Origin: Polaromonas sp.
GTDB lineage: Bacteria > Pseudomonadota > Gammaproteobacteria > Burkholderiales > Burkholderiaceae_C
Assembly: GCA_025352405.1 (NCBI GenBank)
Contig: JANXTM010000101.1
Span: 1-46,841, forward strand
Direction: 5' to 3'
Length of the DNA: 46,841 bases
A model generated the notes under the pieces. It worked only from the letters and a program-made list of their open reading frames with translations. It was not told the DNA's origin and did not search any database. Shown in pieces: positions 25,865-38,672 of this stretch. The position numbers were made by a program, and so were the translations under genes. The stretch's first letter is position 1, and each line of letters begins with the position of its first letter.

Positions 25865-27135
25865 TGAACTCCTGCCAACCAATTGACGTTGCCGCACCCA
25901 GGACGCGCCACGCTTTGCAGGCGCGGGTAGTTTGGGGCTCCAGAGTTGTTACCGTTGGCGGTGGTGCGCCGGTGCGTGTGCAGTCCATGACCAACACTGA
26001 TACGGTTGATGTCATTGGTACCGCCATCCAGGTTAAAGAGTTGGCTTTGGCCGGTTCCGAAATGGTCCGTATCACCGTCAATACCCCGGAAGCGGCACAG
26101 GCGGTGCCCTATGTTCGCGAGCAGCTTGACCGCATGGGTGTTGACGTACCTTTGATTGGCGACTTTCATTACAACGGTCACCGTCTGCTGACTGACTATC
26201 CAGCCTGCGCCCAGGCATTGTCCAAATACCGTATCAATCCCGGCAACGTCGGCAAGGGCGACAAACACGACAGGCAGTTTGGTCAGATGATTGAAGCGGC
26301 TATTCGCTGGAATAAGGCGGTGCGCATCGGCGTGAACTGGGGTAGCCTGGATCAGGAATTGCTTGCCAGTCTGATGGACGAAAACAGCATGCGGGTCACG
26401 CCATGGGATGCCAAGCAAGTGATGTATGAAGCGCTAATTACATCAGCTGTTGATTCAGCCCGGCTGGCTGAAAAAATTGGTTTGAGCAGCGAGCAGATCA
26501 TCCTGTCATGCAAGGTCAGTGGCGTTCAGGATTTGATTTCGGTTTACCGCGAACTGGCCAAACGCAGCACTTACGCATTGCACCTTGGCCTGACAGAAGC
26601 AGGCATGGGGACGAAAGGCACTGTCGCCTCTGCGACCGCTTTGTCCATACTGTTGCAAGAGGGCATTGGAGACACGATTCGCGTTTCCCTCACGCCGCAG
26701 CCGGGTGAAGCTCGCACGCAGGAGGTGTTGATTGCAGCTGAGATTTTGCAGGCATTGGGCTTGAGAAGTTTTGTACCCAGTGTTACGGCCTGCCCGGGTT
26801 GTGGGCGCACCACAAGTACGACTTTCCAGGAGTTAACCCAGGAGATTGATAATTTCCTGAGATCCCAAATGCCCGTGTGGAAGGCGCAATATCCTGGCGT
26901 GGAAAAGCTAAAGGTGGCCGTGATGGGTTGCATTGTCAATGGCCCCGGTGAAAGCAAACATGCTGACATTGGCATTAGCCTGCCGGGGTCTGGCGAGGCA
27001 CCAGCCGCGCCTGTTTATATCGACGGTGAAAAAAGCGTGACATTGCGTGGTGACCATATCGCACAAGAGTTTCGTACCATCGTTGAAACCTATATTGAAA
27101 AACGCTTCGGTAAGCATCACGCTTCTGTCGCCTGA
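25864..27135 (+). CDS. ispG: 4-hydroxy-3-methylbut-2-enyl diphosphate synthase
   Basis: A 423-residue 4Fe-4S enzyme (GcpE) of the methylerythritol-phosphate pathway; it converts the cyclic diphosphate to HMBPP for isoprenoid synthesis. Cluster cysteines are C310 and C313 in CPGCGR and C356 in [14 protein letters not shown] 25864 overlaps the rodZ stop (TGATG); an in-frame GTG just before it is less likely. It is followed by hisS after 7 bp. Confidence 0.96.
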   Translation: MNSCQPIDVAAPRTRHALQARVVWGSRVVTVGGGAPVRVQSMTNTDTVDVIGTAIQVKELALAGSEMVRITVNTPEAAQAVPYVREQLDRMGVDVPLIGDFHYNGHRLLTDYPACAQALSKYRINPGNVGKGDKHDRQFGQMIEAAIRWNKAVRIGVNWGSLDQELLASLMDENSMRVTPWDAKQVMYEALITSAVDSARLAEKIGLSSEQIILSCKVSGVQDLISVYRELAKRSTYALHLGLTEAGMGTKGTVASATALSILLQEGIGDTIRVSLTPQPGEARTQEVLIAAEILQALGLRSFVPSVTACPGCGRTTSTTFQELTQEIDNFLRSQMPVWKAQYPGVEKLKVAVMGCIVNGPGESKHADIGISLPGSGEAPAAPVYIDGEKSVTLRGDHIAQEFRTIVETYIEKRFGKHHASVA

Positions 27136-27142
27136 GAAACTC

Positions 27143-28453
27143 ATGGCTGAAAAATTAACCGCTGTAAAAGGCATGAACGATATTTTGCCGCCTGATTCGG
27201 CACGCTGGGAATGGCTTGAGGACAAGGTGCGCGTCCTGATGGGACGCTACGCGTATCGAAATATCCGCACGCCCATTCTTGAACATACGCAACTGTTTGT
27301 TCGGGGTATCGGCGAAGTGACCGACATCGTCGAAAAGGAAATGTACTCATTCGAAGATCGGGCAGACAAAAATGGCGCCCATGATCACCTGACCATGCGG
27401 CCAGAAAATACTGCGAGCGTGGTTCGTGCAGTCACCGAACACAACATGCTCTATGACGGTGGCAAACGTTTGTACTACATGGGGCCCATGTTTCGGCGCG
27501 AGCGACCGCAGCGTGGGCGTTATCGGCAGTTTCATCAAATTGGTGCCGAGGCGCTGGGTTTTGCAGGCGCCGAAGTCGATGCCGAGCTGATTTTGTTGGC
27601 TGTCGCACTTTGGAAAGAGCTGGGCTTAAGTGACTGGCGTCTGGAAATCAACAGCCTTGGCCAGCCGGAAGAGCGCGCCCAGCATCGTGCGCAACTCATC
27701 GCCCACTTCGAGCAGAATGCGGACCTGCTGGATGAAGAAGCACGGCGACGGTTGCACAGCAACCCACTGCGTATTCTCGACAGCAAAAACCCCGCCATGA
27801 AGGCGGTAATTGAAAGCGCTCCGCGCCTGATTGACTTTTTAGGTGTCCCGTCGCTGGCGCACTTTGAAAGCCTCAAAACCATTCTTGATGCCAATGGCAT
27901 TGCGTGGACGCTCAACCACCGTTTGGTGCGCGGACTCGACTATTACAACCTGACCGTATTTGAGTTTGTCACCGATCGGTTAGGTGCGCAAGGCACCATC
28001 TGCGCGGGTGGCCGGTATGACTATCTGATTGAGCAAATGGGTGGCAAGCCCGCGCCGGCAGTGGGATGGGCACTTGGTGTGGAACGGGTACTGGAATTGC
28101 TTAAGGGGCAGACTGACGTGGTTGTAACGCCAGCGCCGGACGCCTATGCCGTGATAGCAGAGTCAAGTGCCTTGCCTGCGGCTTCGGTCGCCTTGCAAGC
28201 CCTGCGCGCGGCAGGTATACGCGTACAAATGCATGGTAGTACGACTGCAGACGGTATGGGCAGCATGAAGTCCCAGTTCAAGAAAGCTGATGGCAGCGGT
28301 GCGCGGTTTGCACTTATTTTCGGCGCTGACGAACTGGCACAGGGTTGTGTAGCGGTCAAACCGTTGCGGTCAGGGAAATCCGACTTGACGCCATCGCAGT
28401 CACTCCAGCGTCTTGACGACATAGCCGCCTGGTCGGATACGCTGCGATCCTGA
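27143..28453 (+). CDS. hisS: Histidyl-tRNA synthetase
   Basis: A 436-residue class II aminoacyl-tRNA synthetase. Motif 2 ([26 protein letters not shown]), the histidine-binding motifs [12 protein letters not shown] and [14 protein letters not shown], and the motif 3 region [13 protein letters not shown] are all intact. The frame is open upstream into ispG, but ATG 27143 gives the canonical [17 protein letters not shown]. It should attach histidine to tRNA-His. A C-terminal anticodon-binding domain follows residue 330. Confidence 0.97.
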   Translation: MAEKLTAVKGMNDILPPDSARWEWLEDKVRVLMGRYAYRNIRTPILEHTQLFVRGIGEVTDIVEKEMYSFEDRADKNGAHDHLTMRPENTASVVRAVTEHNMLYDGGKRLYYMGPMFRRERPQRGRYRQFHQIGAEALGFAGAEVDAELILLAVALWKELGLSDWRLEINSLGQPEERAQHRAQLIAHFEQNADLLDEEARRRLHSNPLRILDSKNPAMKAVIESAPRLIDFLGVPSLAHFESLKTILDANGIAWTLNHRLVRGLDYYNLTVFEFVTDRLGAQGTICAGGRYDYLIEQMGGKPAPAVGWALGVERVLELLKGQTDVVVTPAPDAYAVIAESSALPAASVALQALRAAGIRVQMHGSTTADGMGSMKSQFKKADGSGARFALIFGADELAQGCVAVKPLRSGKSDLTPSQSLQRLDDIAAWSDTLRS

Positions 28454-28543
28454 CAAGCGCTCTGACGCAGGTCGGCATTTGCCGGGCCTCTACAATCACG
28501 ACAATACACTCCGTGCCGTTACAGGGCAGAAAAACAGATTTTT

Positions 28544-29239
28544 ATGGCAAAACACCTTGATTTGGAAGAGCAGGAACAACTTGACGAGCTCAAGCACTTC
28601 TGGAAGCAATATGGCGATCTGATCACTTGGGTGCTGATTGCTGTTTTTGGTGCGGTAGCCGCCTGGAATGGTTATCAGTATTGGCAACGTCAACAGGCCG
28701 TTCAGGCGTCCACCATGTATGACGAAGTCGAGCGTGCCGTGAAATCCGATGACTCAGCCCGCCTGGATCGTTCATTGGCCGACATGAAAGACCGCTTCGG
28801 GAACACTGTGTACGCCCAGCAGGCCGGGTTGATAGTAGCCAAGGCACAGTACGACAAAGGTAATATTGACGCCGCCAAAGCCGCATTGACCTGGGTTGCA
28901 GGTAATGCGGCTGACGAAGGTTATCAGGCCATTGCCAAGTTGCGGCTGTCTGGCTTGTTGCTTGAAGCCAAAGCTTACGACGATGCCTTGAAGCTGGTTG
29001 CTGGTTCCTTCCCCAAAGATTTTTCTCCTTTGGCAGCTGATCGGCGCGGCGATATCCTGATGGCACAGGACAAGAAAAGTGAAGCCAAAGCAGAATATGA
29101 AAAAGCTTATAAAGGACTGGATGAACGCACCGAATACCGGCGTCTGGTTGAGGTCAAACTCAATGCGCTGGGCATAAACCCCGTTGCAGTCGGATCAAGC
29201 CCTATGCCACCTGTCGCTGACCCGGAGACAAAAAAATGA
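28544..29239 (+). CDS. YfgM-like membrane-anchored TPR protein
   Basis: A 231-residue protein with an N-terminal cytoplasmic segment (LDLEEQEQLDELKHFWKQYGD), one membrane span (about 25-42) and a periplasmic TPR-like domain (for example NIDAAKAALTWVAGNAADEGYQAIAKLRLSGLL). YfgM in E. coli associates with SecYEG and PpiD and sits beside bamB, as here. A TACAAT (28491) 53 bp upstream could be a -10 element but has no good -35. The stop overlaps the bamB start (ATGA). Confidence 0.88.
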   Translation: MAKHLDLEEQEQLDELKHFWKQYGDLITWVLIAVFGAVAAWNGYQYWQRQQAVQASTMYDEVERAVKSDDSARLDRSLADMKDRFGNTVYAQQAGLIVAKAQYDKGNIDAAKAALTWVAGNAADEGYQAIAKLRLSGLLLEAKAYDDALKLVAGSFPKDFSPLAADRRGDILMAQDKKSEAKAEYEKAYKGLDERTEYRRLVEVKLNALGINPVAVGSSPMPPVADPETKK

Positions 29240-30414
29240 CTTGTAAATCTTTCAGGTTTTCTGGGTTTTCTGAATCCTTTTTGTCTTTCGGACAGATTTC
29301 ACGGGCTCCATTAGCTATTGTTTTAATAGCGATGCTTTCGGGTTGTTCCATGTTCAGCACGTCAACCAAACCGCAACCTGCCGCCTTGCAGGCTGTCAGC
29401 GGTGCGATATCTGCCAGGCAGGCGTGGAATGCCCGCATCGGGCCAGTTAATTTTCCACTGGATGTCAGTGTTGTGGGCGCTACAGCTTTTGTGGCCGGCA
29501 GCGATGGTTCTGTGGCTGCACTTGACGCACGTACGGGCGGTGACGTCTGGCGCGCCAATGTGGGTTCGCCCATTGCCGCCGGCGTGGGCAGTGACGGCAA
29601 GGTTGCCGCAGTTGTCACCCAGTCCAATGACGTGGTGGCACTTCAGGATGGCCGCGAGCTATGGCGCGAAAAGCTCAGTGCTCAAGCCTATACCTCGCCC
29701 CTGGTGGCGGGTGGGCGTGTTTTTGTTCTGGCTGCTGACAGGTCCGTCAATGCATTTGATGGTCAGACCGGCCGTAAATTGTGGACCCAGCAACGCCCCA
29801 ATGAGCCCTTGGTCCTGCGGCAGTCTGGCGTGATTCTGGCTGTCGGCGACACCCTGGTGGTGGGGCTGTCCGGACGTTTGGCAGGCCTCAATCCGTTGAA
29901 CGGCAATGTTCGTTGGGAGGCTCCCATTGCATCCCCCAGGGGCATCAATGACGTGGAGCGACTGGTTGATCTGGTGGGCCGCGTCAGCCGTGACGGGGAT
30001 ATCGTTTGCGCTCGGGCCTTTCAGGCCTCTGTAGGCTGTGTCAATACTGCCAGGGGCAACCTGTTATGGACCAAGCCAGCCAATGGCTCACAAGGCATCC
30101 ATGGTGATGATCGCTTCCTGTTTGGTACCGAATCGGATGGTACTGTGCAGGCATGGCGTCGTGCCGATGGGGAGCGCGCCTGGTCTACCGATGGCCTGCG
30201 TCACCGCAGCCTGACCGCGCCACTTGTCGTAGGTCGCTCCATTGCGATAGGCGACTTCTCCGGATTTGTCCATCTTTTATCCCGTGAAGAGGGTGCCCTG
30301 CTGAACCGGCTCACGACGGATGGTTCTGCCATAGTTGCAGCTCCGGTGTTGGCTGGAAACACTCTGATTGCTGTGACCCGCAACGGCGGTGTTTACGGTT
30401 TTGTACCTGAATGA
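29236..30414 (+). CDS. bamB: Outer membrane protein assembly factor BamB
   Basis: A 392-residue lipoprotein with a PQQ-type beta-propeller (repeats such as DGSVAALDARTGGDVWRANVG and DRSVNAFDGQTGRKLWTQQ). The signal ends MLSGC (C37); the region before the hydrophobic core is unusually long, Ser/Phe-rich and poor in positive charge. The hydrophobic core is encoded by a sequence resembling the 3' inverted pair of the window's repeat family (29311-29334). BamB helps deliver barrel proteins to BamA. It overlaps yfgM by 4 bp and precedes der. Confidence 0.92.
   Translation: MTCKSFRFSGFSESFLSFGQISRAPLAIVLIAMLSGCSMFSTSTKPQPAALQAVSGAISARQAWNARIGPVNFPLDVSVVGATAFVAGSDGSVAALDARTGGDVWRANVGSPIAAGVGSDGKVAAVVTQSNDVVALQDGRELWREKLSAQAYTSPLVAGGRVFVLAADRSVNAFDGQTGRKLWTQQRPNEPLVLRQSGVILAVGDTLVVGLSGRLAGLNPLNGNVRWEAPIASPRGINDVERLVDLVGRVSRDGDIVCARAFQASVGCVNTARGNLLWTKPANGSQGIHGDDRFLFGTESDGTVQAWRRADGERAWSTDGLRHRSLTAPLVVGRSIAIGDFSGFVHLLSREEGALLNRLTTDGSAIVAAPVLAGNTLIAVTRNGGVYGFVPE
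29311..29334. repeat. Possible repeat fragment in the bamB signal-peptide region
   Basis: TAGCTATT and AATAGCGA around a short centre match the 3' inverted pair of the dispersed repeat. The rest of the repeat is not recognisable upstream. In frame it encodes AIVLIAM, part of the signal core. With only about 24 bp of similarity, chance is possible. Confidence 0.35.
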
Positions 30415-30440
30415 CCTCTTGGGTCGCATGAAATGTCTCG

Positions 30441-31784
30441 ATGAAACCAGTTATTGCCTTGGTCGGCCGCCCCAATGTAGGCAAATCCACTCTTTTTAAC
30501 CGGCTCACAAAAACGCGGGACGCCATCGTCGCTGACTTTGCCGGTCTGACGCGCGACCGCCATTACGGCAACGGAAACCTTGGAACGCATGACTACATCG
30601 TGATCGACACCGGTGGTTTCGAGCCTGATGCGCAGAGCGGCATTTACAAGGAAATGGCCAAACAAACCCGGCAGGCGGTCGCCGAGGCCGATGTCGTGGT
30701 GTTTGTGGTGGATGCGCGTGCCGGCGTGAGTGCGCAGGATTACGACATTGGAAAATACTTGCGCAAGCTGGGTAAACCCACCATCTTGACGGCCAATAAA
30801 GCCGAAGGCATGACCGATGGCGTGCAGTTTTCAGAGTTTTTTGAGTTGGGATTGGGTGAAGTGCTGGCTGTATCTGCCGCGCACGGGCAGGGCATGCGTA
30901 CGCTGGTGGACAGCGCACTGGCATTGCTCAAACTTCCCGACCCGTCTGAAGAGACCGAGCCGCAAGATCCTTCCGTTATCAGGCTTGCCGTCGCTGGTCG
31001 GCCCAATGTGGGTAAATCGACGCTGATCAACACTTGGCTTGGGGAAGAACGCTTGGTGGCGTTTGACCTGCCAGGTACCACGCGTGACGCCATTTCAGTG
31101 CCTTTTGAGCGCGGCGGTCAGAAGTTTGAGTTGATTGATACGGCAGGGCTGCGCCGCAAAGGCAAGGTTTTTGAGGCGATTGAGAAATTTTCGGTGGTTA
31201 AAACCCTGCAGGCTATTGAAAATTCCAACGTGGTTTTGCTGTTGCTCGATGCCACACAGGGCGTGACCGATCAAGACGCGCACATTGCCGGGTACATCCT
31301 GGAAAGTGGTCGCGCTGTGGTGCTGGCGATCAACAAATGGGATGCAGTGGACTCTTACCAGCGCGAGACGCTGGCACGCTCCATCGAAACTCGGCTGGCC
31401 TTTTTAAAGTTTGCAGCTATCCACCAGATTTCTGCCATCAAGCGCCAGGGTCTTGGTCCGGTCTGGAAGTCTATAACCCAGGCGCATGCTTCGGCCAACC
31501 GGAAGATGTCCACGCCCGTGCTGACGCGCCTGCTGCTTGAAGCTGTGCAGTTTCAGCAGCCGCAACGCTCTGGTGTTTTCCGTCCCAAGCTGCGTTACGC
31601 GCACCAGGGCGGCATGAACCCGCCGATCATCATCGTGCACGGAAATTCGCTTGAGCATGTTAGTGAGTCTTACAAACGCTATCTTGAGGGGCGTTTTCGC
31701 AAAGAGTTTGATCTGGTTGGCACACCTATGCGAATCCAGATGAAAACCTCACACAACCCCTTCATGGACAAGGAATCGAAGTAA
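30441..31784 (+). CDS. der: Ribosome-assembly GTPase Der (EngA)
   Basis: A 447-residue protein with two tandem GTPase domains, the mark of Der/EngA. G1 motifs GRPNVGKS occur near residues 8-15 and 181-188; G3 DTGG and DTAG, and G4 TANKAEG and INKWD, are visible. A C-terminal KH-like domain ([26 protein letters not shown]) follows. It acts late in 50S assembly. The spacing of 26 bp from bamB suggests co-transcription. Confidence 0.97.
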   Translation: MKPVIALVGRPNVGKSTLFNRLTKTRDAIVADFAGLTRDRHYGNGNLGTHDYIVIDTGGFEPDAQSGIYKEMAKQTRQAVAEADVVVFVVDARAGVSAQDYDIGKYLRKLGKPTILTANKAEGMTDGVQFSEFFELGLGEVLAVSAAHGQGMRTLVDSALALLKLPDPSEETEPQDPSVIRLAVAGRPNVGKSTLINTWLGEERLVAFDLPGTTRDAISVPFERGGQKFELIDTAGLRRKGKVFEAIEKFSVVKTLQAIENSNVVLLLLDATQGVTDQDAHIAGYILESGRAVVLAINKWDAVDSYQRETLARSIETRLAFLKFAAIHQISAIKRQGLGPVWKSITQAHASANRKMSTPVLTRLLLEAVQFQQPQRSGVFRPKLRYAHQGGMNPPIIIVHGNSLEHVSESYKRYLEGRFRKEFDLVGTPMRIQMKTSHNPFMDKESK

Positions 31785-31852
31785 GACTACGCGGATGGCG
31801 CATTTGCTGTGATAACGTAGCGTTCTCTTAACTCTTGAACACGGAAAATATC

Positions 31853-32100
31853 GTGAGCAATAATAAAGGTCAGTTACTCCAGGACCCGTTTCTCAATACT
31901 TTGCGTAGAGAGCACGTTCCTGTTTCTATTTATCTCGTCAACGGAATAAAGTTGCAGGGACAGATCGAATCATTCGATCAGTATGTGGTGTTGCTCCGTA
32001 ATACGGTCACTCAAATGGTTTACAAGCATGCCATTTCGACTATCGTACCTGGACGCGCTGTAAATTTTGCAGCTGTAGATTCCGAAGAAAGCCCCGCCAG

Positions 32101-32104
<4 letters not shown>
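31853..32104 (+). CDS. hfq: RNA chaperone Hfq
   Basis: An 83-residue Sm-like protein. The Sm1 region ([39 protein letters not shown]) and Sm2 ([12 protein letters not shown]) are intact. It forms a hexamer that pairs small RNAs with mRNAs. The frame opens at TTG 31835, but GTG 31853 gives the usual start ([11 protein letters not shown]) and has GGA upstream. An extended -10-like TGTGATAAC (31808-31816) may be a promoter in the 68-bp spacer after der. The stop TGA overlaps the proposed CTG start of hflX. Confidence 0.95.
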
Positions 32105-33282
<1,178 letters not shown>

Positions 33283-33338
33283 CTTGCCCTTTGAATTAGG
33301 CACAATGTCGAAGTAATGAAAAAAGCGAGTTTGATCCC

Positions 33339-34727
33339 ATGAATCTGAACCCTGTGCTGCAGACTTTATCAGCGTTTCCCAACCGTTTAAAACACCATGC
33401 ACTTGGTGTGTTCAACTTGAATGACCCTCGCTGGGGCCGGGACGATGATAAGTCGACTCCGGATGAGTCCAAGCCCAAATCTGCGCCCGAGAATGCGCCT
33501 CAGCCCGACAAGCGTCCGCAGGCGCAGGGCCCCAACCAGGGGCCACCTGATCTTGATGAGTTGTGGCGTGATTTCAACCGCAAGCTAAGCGGTCTTTTTG
33601 GTGGTAAAAACGCCGGGGCTCGTGGCCGTAACAATAACGCCGGCGGCAACAATGGTGGTGGGGGCGGCGGATTTCAGCCGGATATGAAAAGCGCAGGAAT
33701 AGGCGTCGGACTGATCGCTGGCGTGGCCGTGCTGATCTGGCTGGGCACCGGATTTTTCATCGTACAAGAGGGTCAACAAGCGGTCATTACTCAATTTGGC
33801 CGGTACAACTCAACCGTTGGCGCAGGCTTTAACTGGCGTTTGCCGTATCCCATTCAACGCCACGAAGTGGTCGTGGTGACGCAAATACGTTCGGTGGACG
33901 TGGGTCGTGACACCGTGATCAAGGCGACCGGCTTGCGTGAATCTGCGATGTTGACGCTTGATGAAAATATCGTCGAAATCAAGTTTGCTGTGCAATATCG
34001 CTTGAGTGACGCGCGTGCGTATTTGTTTGAAAGCAAGGATCCTGCCAACGCTGTTGTGCAGGCTGCAGAAACGGCTGTGCGTGAAGTCGTCGGCAAGATG
34101 AAGATGGATTCAGCCCTGTCTGAAGAGCGTGACCAGATTGCACCGCGTGTTCGGGCATTGATGCAAACCATTCTTGACCGCTACAAAGTCGGCGTAGAAA
34201 TCGTCGGCATCAATCTGCAGCAAAGCGGTGTGCGTCCTCCCGAGCAGGTTCAAGCCGCATTCGACGACGTGCTGAAAGCTGGTCAGGAGCGCGAACGTTC
34301 CAAGAATGAAGCACAGGCTTACGCTAACAACGTCATTCCGCGCGCCGTGGGTTCTGCCTCGCGCCTGAAAGAAGAATCGGAAGCCTACAAAGCTCAGGTA
34401 GTTGCTCAAGCCCAGGGTGATGCCCAGCGTTTTCGTTCGGTGCTGACCGAGTACCAAAAAGCGCCGCAGGTCACCCGCGACCGTATGTACATCGACACCA
34501 TGCAGCAGGTTTACAGCAACGTGACAAAGGTCATGGTGGAGTCCCGCCAGGGCTCCAACCTGTTGTACCTGCCGCTTGACAAAATTATGCAAATGACTGG
34601 GCAGGGAGCGGTTACTGCGCCTGCCGATGTCTCTGGCGGGACTGGCGTGGCGACACAGCCAGTGCCTGCCGTACCGGCCCCAACCCCAGCGGTAGACCCC
34701 CGTGCACGTGATGCACGTACCCGTTAA
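33339..34727 (+). CDS. hflK: FtsH protease modulator HflK
   Basis: A 462-residue SPFH/band-7 membrane protein. A Pro/Gly/Asn-rich cytoplasmic N-terminus (with DELWRDFNRKLSGLFGG) precedes one membrane span (about 122-145) and the periplasmic band-7 domain (VQEGQQAVITQFGRY and following). The C-terminus is Pro/Ala-rich. With HflC it forms a large ring that holds FtsH. ATG 33339 is used; the family start NDPRWG begins further in, so GTG 33408 is an alternative. hflC follows after 30 bp. Confidence 0.94.
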   Translation: MNLNPVLQTLSAFPNRLKHHALGVFNLNDPRWGRDDDKSTPDESKPKSAPENAPQPDKRPQAQGPNQGPPDLDELWRDFNRKLSGLFGGKNAGARGRNNNAGGNNGGGGGGFQPDMKSAGIGVGLIAGVAVLIWLGTGFFIVQEGQQAVITQFGRYNSTVGAGFNWRLPYPIQRHEVVVVTQIRSVDVGRDTVIKATGLRESAMLTLDENIVEIKFAVQYRLSDARAYLFESKDPANAVVQAAETAVREVVGKMKMDSALSEERDQIAPRVRALMQTILDRYKVGVEIVGINLQQSGVRPPEQVQAAFDDVLKAGQERERSKNEAQAYANNVIPRAVGSASRLKEESEAYKAQVVAQAQGDAQRFRSVLTEYQKAPQVTRDRMYIDTMQQVYSNVTKVMVESRQGSNLLYLPLDKIMQMTGQGAVTAPADVSGGTGVATQPVPAVPAPTPAVDPRARDARTR

Positions 34728-34757
34728 AACCAACAAGACCTTCCAAGGAAGAAAAAA

Positions 34758-35663
34758 GTGAACAGAGTCGGATTTATTGCTTCTTCGTTGTTGGTGCTTT
34801 TGGCGCTTGCAAGTTCTGTGTTGTTTGTGGTGGACCAGCGGCAGTTTGGCGTGGTGTATGCATTGGGTCAAATCAAAGACGTCGTGACCGAGCCCGGGCT
34901 TCATTTCAAGCTGCCTCCGCCGTTTCAGAACGTGTCTTACATCGACAAGCGCCTTCTGACGCTCGACAGCGTGGACGCAGAGCCCATGCTCACGCTTGAA
35001 AAGCAGCGTGTCGTGATTGACTGGTATGTGCGCTGGCGCGTGACGCAGCCCACCGATTACATTCGCAATGTTGGTCTGGATGAAAAGGCGGGTGCCAGCC
35101 AGCTCAACCGTGTGGTGCGCAATGCCTTTCAGGAAGAAATCAACAAGCGCACTGTCAAGGACTTGCTATCTTCCAAGCGCGAAGCGCTGATGGCCGACGT
35201 TAAGCGCGAGGTGCTTCAGGCCGTGCAGGGTGCCAAACCCTGGGGCGTCGACGTGGTGGATGTGCGCATCACGCGCGTGGATTACGTAGAGGCCATCACT
35301 GATTCGGTTTACAAACGCATGGTAGCCGAGCGTCAGCGCGTCGCCAACGAGTTGCGCTCTACGGGTGCAGCTGAGGGCGAAAAAATCCGCGCCGATGCTG
35401 ACAGGCAGCGCGAGGTTACGGTTGCAAACGCTTACCGTGATGCCCAAAAAATCAAGGGTGAGGGGGATGCAGAGGCATCCCGTACTTACGCAGAATCATT
35501 TGGCAAAGACCCTCAGTTTGCCCAATTTTACCGCAGTCTGGATGCCTACAAAGCCAGTTTCAACAAGAAAAGCGACGTGATGGTGCTTGACCCATCGTCG
35601 GAGTTTTTCAAGACCATGCGTGGCTCTGGTGCAGGCGTTGCGCCACCCACAGGTAAAAAATAG
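34758..35663 (+). CDS. hflC: FtsH protease modulator HflC
   Basis: A 301-residue SPFH/band-7 protein with an N-terminal membrane span (residues 5-25) and the typical VVDQRQFGVVYALGQIKDVVTEPGLHFKLPPPFQ start of the domain. The region VAERQRVANELRSTGAAEGEKIRADADRQ forms the coiled-coil part of the ring. It pairs with HflK to control access of substrates to FtsH. GGAAG lies before its start. A DUF2065 gene follows at once. Confidence 0.95.
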   Translation: MNRVGFIASSLLVLLALASSVLFVVDQRQFGVVYALGQIKDVVTEPGLHFKLPPPFQNVSYIDKRLLTLDSVDAEPMLTLEKQRVVIDWYVRWRVTQPTDYIRNVGLDEKAGASQLNRVVRNAFQEEINKRTVKDLLSSKREALMADVKREVLQAVQGAKPWGVDVVDVRITRVDYVEAITDSVYKRMVAERQRVANELRSTGAAEGEKIRADADRQREVTVANAYRDAQKIKGEGDAEASRTYAESFGKDPQFAQFYRSLDAYKASFNKKSDVMVLDPSSEFFKTMRGSGAGVAPPTGKK

Positions 35664-35673
35664 GTTTTCAGGG

Positions 35674-35858
35674 ATGGCAGTAGCCTTTGGCTGGCACTTG
35701 CCCTGATGCTTGTTTTGGAAGGCCTGATGCCGTTGGTATCGCCGACTGGTTGGCACCGGATGTTTGAGCAGGTTCTGAAAATGAACGATGGCCAGATCCG
35801 GTTTTTCGGTTTGTGCAGCATTGCCTTGGGTGTGGTCGGGCTGATTTGTTTTTGGTGA
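35674..35858 (+). pseudogene. DUF2065 (YjeT-like) membrane protein gene with apparent frameshift at its start
   Basis: The frame ending at TGA 35856-35858 encodes a DUF2065/YjeT-type protein (SLWLALALMLVLEGLMPL, then SPTGWHRMF and GQIRFFGL), with two hydrophobic spans. This frame has no ATG before the family start. ATG 35674 fits by position, but one base is missing between its second and third codons, so reading from it ends after ten codons. Either a base was lost in evolution or in sequencing, or translation starts at CTG 35691 or ATG 35706, which would cut the first span. The place directly after hflC is usual for this gene. Confidence 0.6.
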
Positions 35859-36000
35859 TCGAGACCAGTCGTCGCGATCGTTTAAAAACGGGTTTTCCCC
35901 AGCTCTATTTAAGTCATCCAAAGCGCTCTATCTGCAGGCGACCCAAAAGCAGACCTCCAAGCCCGGTAAAATCCTGTTTTTAACAGATCACCCCAAATCT

Positions 36001-37179
36001 ATGCCCGCCTGGTCGTCATCATGGCAATTGCCGGATCAAATTGCCGATGTCTTGCCTTCCGAGGCGCGTCATATCGAAGAGCTTCGTCGTTTGTTGCTCG
36101 ACACAGCTCGCAGCTATGGCTACGAACTTGTCATGCCGCCGCTGCTGGAGCATCTTGAGTCGCTGCTCACTGGTACCGGTGAAGCGCTGGATTTGCAAAC
36201 CTTCAAACTCGTCGATCAACTTTCAGGTCGCACATTGGGTCTGCGCGCAGACACCACACCGCAGGTGGCCCGCATTGACGCCCATTTGCTCAATCGCAGC
36301 GGGGTTGCGCGTCTTTGCTACTGCGGCCCCGTGCTGCATACCCGGGCTGACCGCCCCCAAGCTACCCGGGAACCCCTGCAGTTCGGCGCAGAAATTTATG
36401 GCCATGCCGGATTGGAAGCCGACCTCGAAGCTCAGGTGCTGGCACTTGAAGCCCTGAAAACCGCTGGTGTTAGTACATTGAGCGTGGATATGGCTGACGT
36501 TCGCATTGTTGGCAGTCTGCTGGCGGGCGTCAGCATGTCCGCCAAAACCCTGGCGCTGGTTCACGGGGCCTTGGCCGCCAAGGACGCGGGTGAGCTGAAC
36601 AGCCTCACGGCAAGCTTGGGCGGTAGCATTTCTACTGCTGCTCGCGAGGGTCTGCAAGCCTTGCTGCAGTTGTACGGCGACGACAAGGTACTCGATGAAG
36701 CTGCAGCAGCCTTGAAGACCTTCCCTGGCGTGCAAGACGCGCTGGTCAACTTGAAGTGGCTGGCCTCCCATGTCAGTGACGTGAAGGTCAGTTTTGACCT
36801 GGCAGATCTGCGTGGTTACGCCTACTACAGCGGCATACGCTTTGCCATTTACGGGCAGGGTGCCGAGCTGGCACGCGGTGGGCGCTATGACGAGGTCGGC
36901 GCTGTTTTTGGCCGGAATCGTCCAGCGGTCGGTTTCAGCCTTGATTTGAAAGAGCTGGTCAGTGTGCTGCCACCGCGGCCACTGAAAGCTGCCGTACGTG
37001 CACCCTGGGCTGAAGATGCCAGCCTGCGTGGAGCAATTGCCCGCTTGCGCGCTGACGGCGACACCGTCGTTTGCGTGTTGCCAGGTCACGAGCATGAAGT
37101 CAACGAATTCGACTGCGACCGAGAATTGGTCAACCTTGCCGATGGCTGGACCGTCCAACCCTTGCGCATGCCCTTCTGA
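36001..37179 (+). CDS. hisZ: ATP phosphoribosyltransferase regulatory subunit HisZ
   Basis: A 392-residue paralogue of histidyl-tRNA synthetase ([53 protein letters not shown]) without the anticodon-binding domain. HisZ works with the short form of HisG, which starts histidine synthesis; hisG itself is not in the window. ATG 36001 is used. Upstream, TAAAAT (35966) and a small dyad CTGTT/AACAG (35971-35983) are possible control elements. It precedes purA, a common pairing in this group. Confidence 0.93.
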   Translation: MPAWSSSWQLPDQIADVLPSEARHIEELRRLLLDTARSYGYELVMPPLLEHLESLLTGTGEALDLQTFKLVDQLSGRTLGLRADTTPQVARIDAHLLNRSGVARLCYCGPVLHTRADRPQATREPLQFGAEIYGHAGLEADLEAQVLALEALKTAGVSTLSVDMADVRIVGSLLAGVSMSAKTLALVHGALAAKDAGELNSLTASLGGSISTAAREGLQALLQLYGDDKVLDEAAAALKTFPGVQDALVNLKWLASHVSDVKVSFDLADLRGYAYYSGIRFAIYGQGAELARGGRYDEVGAVFGRNRPAVGFSLDLKELVSVLPPRPLKAAVRAPWAEDASLRGAIARLRADGDTVVCVLPGHEHEVNEFDCDRELVNLADGWTVQPLRMPF

Positions 37180-37209
37180 AGCGAATAAGTCATTCGCAAA
37201 AAATTTTGA

Positions 37210-38607
<1,398 letters not shown>

Positions 38608-38610
38608 AGT

Positions 38611-38656
38611 AAAAATGGCCCCTGCGGCGGGTTCTGCGGGCGGCTTCAGCTATTAA
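38611..38656. repeat. Dispersed short repeat, partial copy after purA
   Basis: AAAAATGGCCCCTGCGGC matches the 5' half of the repeat. The middle is diverged and only CAGCTATTA of the 3' inverted pair remains. It ends next to the AAGGAG that serves the following gene. Confidence 0.5.
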
Positions 38657-38672
38657 TTAAGGAGCATATCGA

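Noticed and set aside
25222..26418. Minus-strand open frame across rodZ and ispG
   Set aside because: Thr/Ala-rich antisense translation of the RodZ linker; no support as a protein.
36001..37179. HisZ read as a second or broken histidyl-tRNA synthetase
   Set aside because: Length, missing anticodon domain and sequence fit HisZ, a normal paralogue in this group.
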